Shown piece after piece: positions 1 to 7,046 of a DNA stretch of 10,411 bases. Made by a program: the position numbers and the translations under genes. The notes beneath the pieces are model-generated. The model worked only from the letters and a program-made list of their open reading frames with translations, was not told the DNA's origin and ran no database searches. Numbering within the stretch: position 1 is the first letter of the stretch; every line of letters starts with the position of its first letter. Location: assembly GCA_003024985.2 (NCBI GenBank), contig PXIH01S0012259.1; one strand, given 5' to 3'. Origin of the DNA: Euperipatoides rowelli (Eukaryota; Onychophora; Udeonychophora; Euonychophora; Peripatopsidae).

Positions 1-708
1 GGTTCGTTACTAACAAAACATAACAATAATAATTATCTACATGAGTAAAAACCCCATTATGCCTCCATGTTGAATGAAGCCTCATGGGAGAATGGCATTC
101 ACCATTTTGAAGCTTCAAACTAAAATATCGAACAAAATGTTCATTTAAACCAATGATTTTATTTTCTAAAATTTCTTTGTTTTTTTTTTTATATTAGACA
201 ATATAGAAATAGTTTTATATGATAAAAAATAAAAATAAAAAGACCTATGGATACAACATCTGTGGGTTCATCAATAAACAGTTCTAGCCAGCTTAAAAAT
301 AGATGAAAGCAGGTGTTAAGAAAAATGATAAACAGATGAAAGTTTAAAAAAAGAACTGACATAGATTTTTAGTATTTATTCATGAAAACAAATTTCTATA
401 AATAACATAACACTGTCAAAGAGTTTATTTTCATTGGTTGCTTTTTTTTCTATCAATGAATGATTTAGAAATACAAATGAAATTGCATGCTAAAGAATGA
501 ATAATAATAATAATATTGATCATATAAAGACTTAAAACTTCCACATCAAAGGCTATGATATCAAGACTGAATTTCAAAACAGTGGTGCCCTCTGTCTTTT
601 TTAAAGTAACAGAAATTAAAACTGAAAATGTTAAAATTATCTTTGAAGTTAACTGATTTATAAATAAGTTAAAAATGAATTAACTTATGGTATATCAAGA
701 ATAAAAAA
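1..708. other. AT-rich intergenic spacer, no gene seen
   Basis: No convincing coding segment, RNA gene or structured repeat was found here. The stretch is very AT-rich, with a poly(T) run near 179-190, an A-rich patch near 225-241 and a short AAT run near 500-514. Any 5' continuation of the LINE copy that starts near 709 is too decayed to recognise by eye. Confidence 0.6.
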
Positions 709-1260
709 AAACACACAAAAGAAATTCAAACAAGGATAGGAATGGAAAAATCTGCATTTTGTAAACAAAAAGAACTTATAAGAAGAGATGAGATGTTAAC
801 AAACATTTAAAATTAAAGATGTTAACATTCAATGTTTGGTCAGTTTTCTTATATGAATGTGAAACCAAAGACTAGGAAAAGATCATCAATGCTTTTTATG
901 TCTGATGTGCTAGAAGAATGTTGAAAATAAAATTAATAGATTTGATCAAAAATGAGGAAGTGTCATGTGGAGAAGATAGGGATGTGGTTATAGTCTTTTG
1001 GGTGAAGTAACAAATGGAAATATGCCAGACATGTCTTGAGAGGTTCTGCAGGAATTAGACTGTAGTAACAGCACTTGAGGGATAGACAGAAAGGGAAAAA
1101 AGAAGAAGAAGACCAAGAAGAGAATGGCTGGATAACTTTAAGGACTGGGCAAATATCAGACAATTTTCTGTATTAAAAAGAAAACCTCAAGATATAAATC
1201 TTTGGTGATCCATGAGTGAGAACCTCCACCTTGGAGAACACACCAAATGATGATGATGAT
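709..1260 (+). mobile_element. RTE-like LINE, decayed 3' end (copy 1)
   Basis: This is a degenerate 3' portion of a non-LTR retrotransposon (reverse-transcribed LINE) on the + strand. Frame 1 from 709 reads HTKEIQTRIGMEKSAFCKQK, which resembles the post-reverse-transcriptase region of RTE-like elements (consensus-like EI.TRI..AK.AF.K.K.L). After a frame change, frame 3 from 816 reads LYECETK, then INAFYV, CARRMLKIK and KNEEV, matching the usual LYGCETW / FEMWC.RRMLRI / NEEVL blocks. Further on, EKRRRRPRREWLDNFKDWA (near 1100-1150) is the typical basic GRPR..WLD tail. Several in-frame stops and at least one frameshift show it is dead. It ends in a TGATGATGATGAT tail (1248-1260), a 3' ending common in RTE-type elements. 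The RTE assignment is from recall of the family; the LINE call is firm, the clade less so. Confidence 0.8.
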
Positions 1261-1356
1261 ACCAAACATTGTGATAGTCTTTTTTTATTCTTCTATAGCC
1301 TATAATAGATCAGGTTTGATCTATTGCATAAAGCATTCAAATTAGAATACCCTTGT

Positions 1357-1511
1357 AAATGAAATAAGGAAGAGGAAATAGAAATACTGTATGTTGAGCA
1401 TGTCGATAGGATCTGCATAAATTAGACTAGTAACAGCACTTGAGGAATGGACGAAAGGGAAAAAAGAAGAGGAATAGGCTACCAAGAAAAAAACTGATTG
1501 GATGACCTTAA
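1357..1511 (+). mobile_element. RTE-like LINE copy 2, left part (interrupted)
   Basis: This is a second decayed copy of the same LINE tail as at 709-1260. It aligns with copy 1 over the shared segments AATTAGACT, AGTAACAGCACTTGAGG and GAAAGGGAAAAAAGAAGA, and encodes remnants such as EKRRGIGYQ and LDDLK in place of EKRRRRPRR and LDNFK. In-frame stops are present. Similarity stops abruptly at 1511, exactly where the inverted-repeat element 1512-2445 begins, and resumes at 2446. The 5' limit (near 1357) is approximate because the upstream part is too diverged to align by eye. Confidence 0.75.
1508..1511. repeat. Target-site duplication TTAA, left copy
   Basis: TTAA immediately flanks the left terminus AGTGG of the inserted element. 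The matching TTAA is at 2446-2449 after the right terminus CCACT. A shorter TA duplication with one more base in each terminus fits the symmetry equally well. Removing the insert and one TTAA restores GACCTTAAGGAC, the same length as AACTTTAAGGAC in LINE copy 1. Confidence 0.75.
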
Positions 1512-1584
1512 AGTGGTTTATCAATGATTTTTTTAAATTGATTTATGTATAGTTTTATCTAAAAATATTTGCTTAATTAATCAA
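1512..1584 (+). repeat. Left terminal inverted repeat of the 934-bp element
   Basis: It starts AGTGGTTTATCAATG, then shares ATTGATTTATGTATA and TTAATTAATCAA with the reverse complement of 2367-2445. Small gaps and A/T-run differences separate these blocks. Confidence 0.8.
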
Positions 1585-2095
1585 TTTTGAAAATTTAAAC
1601 TGAAACATAAAAAAATTTGCAAGTTTCTACGTTGTTAAAAAAAATAAGACCTACGAGCTGACATCAATTTGACGTAGCCAAAGGATAAAATCTCGCTGGG
1701 GGGTAATGCATATCTTGGATTCAGACTACTGACGCAAGTTACATTATTGTAACTTTGTAACTTATTGTTTAGAAAAATAGCAAACCGATGTTTTATTACT
1801 TAAAGTTTTGAAGAAAAAAAAAAAAAAAAGAACAAAGAAAAAGTTCCTTTCCTTTCGCATCAATATAAAATCCATAAAATTTTGAGATAATTCTTGGGAT
1901 TGAAGTTGAAATCAATTTTAAGAAAAAAAAAAAAACTCAAATTACTGCCGGAAGGCTTTTGTACGTTGTTAACTTGACACCATGAGAACAAAATGTTAAC
2001 TATTATTTCCAAAGTTTTTAATAATATTTCTTAAACATTCTTAGAAATTATATTTTTTAGCGCAAATAAAACCTGTTAAAGCTTTATTTTCAGTC

Positions 2096-2174
2096 TGATT
2101 CAATGCTGTATTTATTTATTTTTATTTGCAGTCGCCGACTGCAAATAAAAATAAATAAATAAAGCATTGAATCA
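2096..2174. repeat. Near-perfect palindrome, 39-bp arms
   Basis: Positions 2096-2134 pair with 2136-2174 around a single central base at 2135. I count 38 of 39 complementary pairs, with one mismatch (2108 against 2162). The centre is GCAGTCGCCGACTGC and the outer stem is a TTTATTTATTTTTATTT tract and its complement, ending in GATTCAATGC / GCATTGAATC. It lies inside the 934-bp element and could be a smaller foldback element nested in it, or a structural part of it. Confidence 0.9.
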
Positions 2175-2366
2175 CTGATCTACATTCTGATTGGTCTGTA
2201 AAGGAAACGGCCCCTATTCTGGTATGACAACCAGTCAATCACTAATACTAATACTGGAATCGGCGCTAGATTTTTCTGCCAAAATTCATCATATCAAGGG
2301 TTGGTAATTTGCTACATATTGGCATAAAGTCGAATTTTGATGTATTTAAGGGCCTAATATAACAAG

Positions 2367-2445
2367 TTGATTAATTAAACAAGCATTTTTTTTTACAAAA
2401 ATATACATAAATCAATGAAGTTGAAATAGGCATTGATAAACCACT
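2367..2445 (-). repeat. Right terminal inverted repeat of the 934-bp element
   Basis: This is the reverse complement of the left repeat and ends CATTGATAAACCACT. It contains TTGATTAATTAA and TATACATAAATCAAT, complementary to the blocks at the left end. It is followed directly by TTAA (2446-2449). Confidence 0.8.
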
Positions 2446-2566
2446 TTAAGGACTAGCCTAATATCAGTGAATACTCAGTATTAAAATAAGAGCTCTAGAT
2501 AGAAATGGTGGGTAATTCATTAGCGTGAATCTCTGACTCAGAGAACGCACTCAATGATGATGATGT
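2446..2566 (+). mobile_element. RTE-like LINE copy 2, right part and 3' tail
   Basis: This continues the LINE interrupted at 1511. TTAAGGACTAGCCTAATATC corresponds to TTAAGGACTGGGCAAATATC of copy 1. The GTATTAAAA, TAGATAGAAA and TCAGAGAACGCACTCAATGA segments then follow the copy 1 tail closely. It ends with TGATGATGATG, the same short tail type as copy 1. One conserved Trp codon position is now TAG. Together with 1357-1511 it makes a single pre-insertion LINE fragment. Confidence 0.8.
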
Positions 2567-2652
2567 GATAGATCAAAGGAGAGAAACGATTTTCTACTGG
2601 GTTTCACTCATCAATATTCAATTTTGTTTTTTCAAATATAGGTTATGGTATT

Positions 2653-2890
2653 ATCTATATAATAAGGCTATAAGAGACACAGGAATTTCTTCTGTAAAAG
2701 CACTCCAACAATGTTTGGCAATCTACAGTATATAATAAAACACTAAGACAATGAGTGGCAAGAACTTTGTTGTGCATTATTCCAAATTTTCTAAATTTTT
2801 ATAATCATATAAATGTTCATCTTTGATTGTTTGTCAATAAAAGCTTAACAGTTTTGCTAGGCTGGGAAATGTTGCATCGGGGCAGCTAGT
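2653..2890. mobile_element. Possible short Helentron-like remnant
   Basis: The segment opens with TCTATATAATAAGGCTATAA and closes with GGCTGGGAAATGTTGCATCG followed by GGGCAGCTAGT. Short non-autonomous Helentron/Helitron-like elements in many invertebrates have a similar TCTATATA-type start and a G/C-rich ending that finishes in an AGCTAGT-like motif. No coding sequence or target duplication is visible, as expected for that class. The match rests on short terminal motifs recalled from other genomes, so this is tentative. The interior is ordinary AT-rich DNA. Confidence 0.3.
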
Positions 2891-2923
2891 AATTTAATAA
2901 TGTGTGCAGTATGATTATTGTGT

Positions 2924-2925
<2 letters not shown>

Positions 2926-3010
<85 letters not shown>
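2926..3010. repeat. (ATT/TAA)n microsatellite
   Basis: About 85 bp of uninterrupted TAA trinucleotide repeat, roughly 28 units. No interruptions were seen, which suggests a young or still unstable tract. Confidence 0.97.
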
Positions 3011-3011
<1 letters not shown>

Positions 3012-4322
3012 TCAAACTTATTCATTTGAGAAGAAGTGGGTGGCACCCTTTCTCGGCGCCATGCTAGTGAACCTTAGATTTATCACAATGCAATGCATTT
3101 TGGTTACATGAAAACACTCAACTGAACCTTAGATAAGGTAAAAACTAGGTGTAGGGGAGGGGTGCAGTAGCATGGCACATCATGGATTTTTTTCAGAATA
3201 TTTTAATCAAAAAGTATTAAAGAGTGGTAACGGTGCATACGTTTGACGATGTCACATTTACCTAACTTTGGCTGAGAAATAGGGTGGCATACTTATTTGG
3301 TGGGTACCGTTTGATGCCATTTTATGGTAATTACTTCAATGTTTAATTTTTATTCTATAATTAATTATATTTTTTTTGTTTTTATTTTCTAAACCATGTT
3401 ATTTGATAAATGATAGCAATTCTTAAATCTTGTTATTCCAAAATTTGGGTAAATCAAATAATTTTGAACTTTTTATCATTATCAAAAATATTTTAAAAAT
3501 CAATAACTTACAGTTCTTACAAAAATTACATCAATAATCATATGAAACTGTCATTTCAAAATAATTTTAGGTGCCACACAAAATTTCGTTATATGCCACC
3601 ATGTAGCTGTGCATCTACGGTTTCTGTCTGTCAGCTGATGAAGATTATTTGAATCCCATTGTCAATCAAATGAAGTTAAGATTTGGATAGGATAAATTAT
3701 TTAAAATTTGTCTTCATTTGTCCATGGGTTTACTGTAATTTTATAAGTTCATTTTTTTTAAGATGCAGGATTTTAAAAAGTGTTTTAAGAGTTCACTGGG
3801 GTTTTAATAAAAGTAACAAATGGGGACACAAATCTTTCTCTGTGGCTTAAAAATAGAAATAAACAAGTAAATGGAAGAATCGCAAAAATTAGTGAGCCAA
3901 TTTGAACTAAGCTCACCATTATTATTGATTTTTACCCAGACTGATTAACTTTCTTACTTCAGAAAAACATTTTCGAGTACTGTATAAACAACATTTTGTG
4001 GTCCACAGGAAAATAACATTTTAATAATAAAAACAAAAAAATAGAAAAAGAAAAAACCAAAAAAAAAAACAAAAGAAAAAAAAAGCATATTAAAATGAAT
4101 GCAGTAGTAATAAATTGATATAAAATTGCCAATTAACTTCTTTTTTTAAAAAAAAAAAATTGATGATCGGAAAAGAGTGTCAGGGACCCACCATGTGTGT
4201 GCCTTTGTAAAAATGTGAAAACTGTACAGTGTAGCCTACACCTCATCTTTGGTGGCATTTTTCAAGAAGTTATTTTTTTTTATTATATTCACAAAGCAAT
4301 ATTAAAATAAAAATTAAAATAA
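3011..4322. other. AT-rich intergenic stretch, no supported gene
   Basis: No gene can be supported. Notable items are a GC-richer patch just after the microsatellite (TGGCACCCTTTCTCGGCGCC near 3052), two copies of TGAACCTTAGAT (near 3068 and 3123), and a very A-rich tract (about 4028-4084). There is also a weak inverted similarity between about 3281-3307 and 3570-3603 (GGTGGCATA against TATGCCACC) that could be the termini of a small relic, but it is too short to call. Confidence 0.5.
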
Positions 4323-4562
4323 AAAAATCCCAACACGGTCTATTTTTCTGTCTCATTGCTTTATACAAACTGTGTAGACCTATATTTAACAGATTCTGGT
4401 TTTATTTTATGGGCAATTTTTATGATTTCTAGAAAAGGTGTTCGTGAATATAAATTTCTTACAGGTTTTGTAAATGATAAACTTGTTTTTGAAAGAGTTT
4501 CAGAATTAGAAAAGTCATTTGAATTATCAAATATACCTACATGCCATTTAGTTAATGCTTAG
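4323..4562 (+). CDS. Weak candidate 3' terminal exon, unrecognised protein
   Basis: An open frame runs from 4323 to the TAG at 4560-4562 with no ATG until 4422, so it is not a full gene. It could be a 3' terminal exon. Possible splice acceptors lie at TGATTTCTAG (AG at 4431-4432) and TTTCTTACAG (AG at 4463-4464), and an AATAAA poly(A) signal is at 4608-4613, about 45 bases after the stop. The last part reads KGVREYKFLTGFVNDKLVFE and then RVSELEKSFELSN, a mixed charged and hydrophobic composition that looks protein-like, but I do not recognise a family. In DNA this AT-rich, an 80-codon open frame and an AATAAA can arise by chance, and no upstream exon could be found. Splice sites, poly(A) site and function are all unproven. 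Confidence 0.22.
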   Translation, partial: KNPNTVYFSVSLLYTNCVDLYLTDSGFILWAIFMISRKGVREYKFLTGFVNDKLVFERVSELEKSFELSNIPTCHLVNA

Positions 4563-4607
4563 CATATAAAAACGATACTGTAATCATAGCTGTAGAGATT
4601 ATTACTT

Positions 4608-4613
4608 AATAAA
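4608..4613 (+). promoter_or_regulatory. Candidate poly(A) signal AATAAA
   Basis: AATAAA lies 45 bases after the stop of the candidate exon 4323-4562. It is meaningful only if that exon is real, since AATAAA is frequent by chance in this composition. Confidence 0.2.
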
Positions 4614-4759
4614 CACATTCTCAAATTGCTGCGAAAACATCTTGGCTAAGCGCCTTGGTGCTCTTTTTGGTCTTGCACTTTTGGCAACTGACCCATTGCA
4701 ATAGACTGCTATGGACCAGATTTTAATATAGGCCTACTATATGTTTATACTTTATAATA

Positions 4760-5216
4760 CAGTCTCTGTAATGGATTCACATAGGAATTTAATTTATGAC
4801 AACAAGTTTCACTTGGGGTGGTAGATGGCATCTGTGAAAACAAAAAAATATTGGGTAGACATTACCAAGAGGTGGGCATAATTAATTAGATGCCATTTTC
4901 CAATATGGTGATCAATATATCAACTGTGGAACATTGCTTTGAAACTATAGCACTTACAAAGATCCAAGATATATAAAACTATAGGGTTTTTTGGGATGAA
5001 AGTAGCATGGAAGTCATGTGCAGACCTGTAGCTATACAATTTACACCATTTTCCAATATGGCCGCCAATATATCAACCTTGGAACATTGCTTTGAAACTA
5101 TAGCACTTACAAAGGCCTAAGATATATCAAACTATAGATTTTTTGGGATGAAAATAGCAGAGAATGTATGTCCAGACCCATAGCTATCAACTTACACCAT
5201 TTTTCAATATGGCCAC
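4760..5216 (+). repeat. Left TIR with three ~152-bp subterminal units
   Basis: After a unique outer ~130 bp, the repeat contains three copies of a unit marked by CCATTTTCCAATATGG. They are at 4893-4908, 5046-5061 and 5197-5212 (the last with one change). Spacings are 153 and 151 bp. The first two units also share GGAACATTGCTTTGAAACTA, TAGCACTTACAAAG, TTTTTTGGGATGAAA and CAGACC. Clustered subterminal repeats of this kind are often transposase binding sites in DNA transposons; that role is inferred here. Confidence 0.88.
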
Positions 5217-5943
5217 CAACAAACAACTGTCATTGTTTCAAATTATGTACTACAATGTTCATAGCAATAATAAGAACACACCTTTGCATTTAATGACCTC
5301 ACAAGCAGTCTATGACAAGTGTAAAAGTAGAGAGTTAATCACCTCACTGAACAACATTGGCATTTCTGTCAATGATATCGTGAAGTGTCACAGCAAACTA
5401 GCTGAGTATGTTCTGCAGTCATGTGCAGATAGACTTACACCCTTAACCATTCACTTCTCCAGAGACAATTTTACAATAGCTGCCCTTGATAATTTTGACC
5501 ACGCATATCATTCCTCCCTATCTGGAACTCAAAGTAATCATGACACAGTCCAAGTCTTACCACATTCAATTCCACTAAATCTGAAATAACTATCCAGAAC
5601 AACAGTCAACGATTAGTAATCGAACTGCAAGCTTTTAGCACATCCTACTATTCCAGCAGACTTCAGGGTGGAAAAGCACTTGCTTTGTCTAGATGATAAA
5701 TTAATTCACAATAATTTACATTAGTCTTGTAAAAGGAGGTCTCAAATCACAGGTAGATAATCCTCCAGGCTGGCTGTCATTCACTAATTTCACTTGCAAG
5801 TGTACCAATCATGCATGTAGCCTTCCTCCCATACATTCCACATCCTGTGACACAACCAGACAGTGTACACTATCTTGCACAACTTCCTTAGAATTTTGAG
5901 GCAGCTCAAACAATCAGCACTTCCTTTCTTCTGTGATTTTGTT

Positions 5944-5963
5944 TACCATACCATACCATACCA
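5944..5963. repeat. Short (ACCAT)n run
   Basis: Three and a half copies of ACCAT lie inside the transposon's coding relic. It sits just after the LKQSALPFFCD block, where an insertion by slippage may have helped break the frame. Confidence 0.8.
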
Positions 5964-6962
5964 CAATAGGCACTATTTTAGTCAACCTAAGTTAGTTTGA
6001 GGGATTGATCCCTATGATTGGAAGTTTCCATGCTGCAAAAGTGGTTCAGCAATGGATTGCAAAGTACCTATGAGGGAGTAGAGCTGGTGATTCACTAGTT
6101 GAGTCAGGGTCTTTGGCATCAACATTGTAGAGTATGTGATGAGTGGTAGACGTTGTCAGATCTCTTCATGGCATGTTGATCTTGGAGGAAGCGATTGAGG
6201 CAATGAGATGAGATGCCTTTTGGATGGTAACTGACACCTCCCCTTTCACTGATATTCTTGAGGACAGAGAAATTGAAATCATCGTTTCACCTACAGAACA
6301 CTCTAGAATGCCAGCAGCAACTCGAGGTATAAAGGGCATGAAGGGAAAAATCAGAAATGTGTTCATACTGGGACTATTTCCTTGAGCTTGTTTCATTGTT
6401 AAAGTGTATAGTAACATCTGATATATAGAAGGTGACTTTGAAGGTATCTACAAGCATTGCAGTATCTGCTATCTTTATTCCATGAATGTGATAGTATCAA
6501 CTATTTGTGTTATGTCTCATGGTATATCAAAAATATGTGCAAGCTGGAGACTGATCATCATGATAATTACCAAAGATTCCGTGATGGACATTTCATTATT
6601 AAATAGACCCATTAACATTTATTGATGATGCCACTTAAAACGGTCACAAAAAAGTATCAAAGAGATAATTGGTCAAACGCTTCAGGTAGAATGTTATGCA
6701 ATGGGAGGTTGTCTACAATGAAGTGTTGGCAATTAGCAACACATGCTGAAATAGGGTATCATGAAACTGTGAGTACACCACAAACTGGCTGGTGGTTTAA
6801 GTGTGCAGTTGAACAAAAGTGTGAAAGATGTCCATTAGTTCAGCTATGAAAGATTTGTCAATAAAACCAAGAAACTATCAGATACAATCAGTAAAGTAAA
6901 ACTTCCCACATACTATTTGGTTCCAACGTTAACTGCAAGCAACAGATGTGCATCAAATATCT

Positions 6963-7046
6963 CAGTACTGAAATGTGTTATAATTGCACAAAAGAGCATC
7001 GATATAGCGATGTTCTTTTGTGCAATTATGACATGTTTCAGTACTG
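6963..7046. repeat. Foldback with 39-bp arms and 6-base loop
   Basis: The arm 6963-7001 (starting CAGTACTGAAATGTGTTATA) pairs with 7008-7046 across the loop ATATAG. 35 of 39 pairs are Watson-Crick. The other four are all G-T in the + strand, so a + strand transcript could pair along the whole stem. A third CAGTACTGAAA follows at 7055-7065, and the block CAGTACTGAAATGTGT appears both at 6963 and at 7039. It lies within the decayed coding region, so it is probably a small inserted foldback or MITE rather than part of the gene. Confidence 0.9.

Larger units (their letters stand above)
1512..2445. mobile_element. 934-bp non-autonomous TIR DNA transposon in a LINE
   Basis: A 934-bp element interrupts LINE copy 2. 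Its outermost 15 bases are perfect inverted repeats (AGTGGTTTATCAATG at the left, its complement at the right), and the similarity continues with gaps for about 75 bp on each side. The flanking TTAA duplication and the length-exact empty site inferred from LINE copy 1 make the ends very secure. No protein-coding segment is visible inside, so it would depend on a transposase supplied from elsewhere. The interior has A-runs (about 1814-1829 and 1923-1935), a large palindrome (2096-2174) and a few CpG-containing patches unlike the surrounding DNA. TTAA targets are typical of piggyBac, but the AGTGG terminus is not the usual piggyBac CCY start. With a TA target it could be in the Tc1/mariner group. 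Superfamily is left open. Confidence 0.85.

Noticed and set aside
963-1163. Minus-strand open frame of 66 codons
   Set aside because: Antisense shadow of LINE copy 1; the + strand encodes the recognisable LINE tail.
1342-1524. Minus-strand open frame of 60 codons
   Set aside because: Antisense shadow of LINE copy 2, and it crosses the insertion boundary at 1511/1512, so it cannot be an ancestral gene.
2926-3010. CRISPR-like or regulatory array
   Set aside because: It is a plain trinucleotide microsatellite without spacers.
3281-3603. Weak inverted similarity that could be TIRs of a ~320-bp relic
   Set aside because: Only about nine contiguous bases match and the rest is poor; no target duplication found.
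3635-3674. Possible 40-bp micro-exon (acceptor TTTCTGTCTGTCAG, donor GTTAAG) reading DEDYLNPIVNQM
   Set aside because: Too short to support without a flanking exon or transcript; chance is likely in a window this size.
6166-6417. Minus-strand open frame of 83 codons
   Set aside because: Lies opposite a + strand block of the transposon relic (VRSLHGMLILEEAIEAM and onward), which is the meaningful reading.
6622-6849. + strand open frame of 75 codons
   Set aside because: It is in the transposon relic, but I could not match it to a conserved block and it is probably out of the ancestral frame, so it is not listed as a separate gene.
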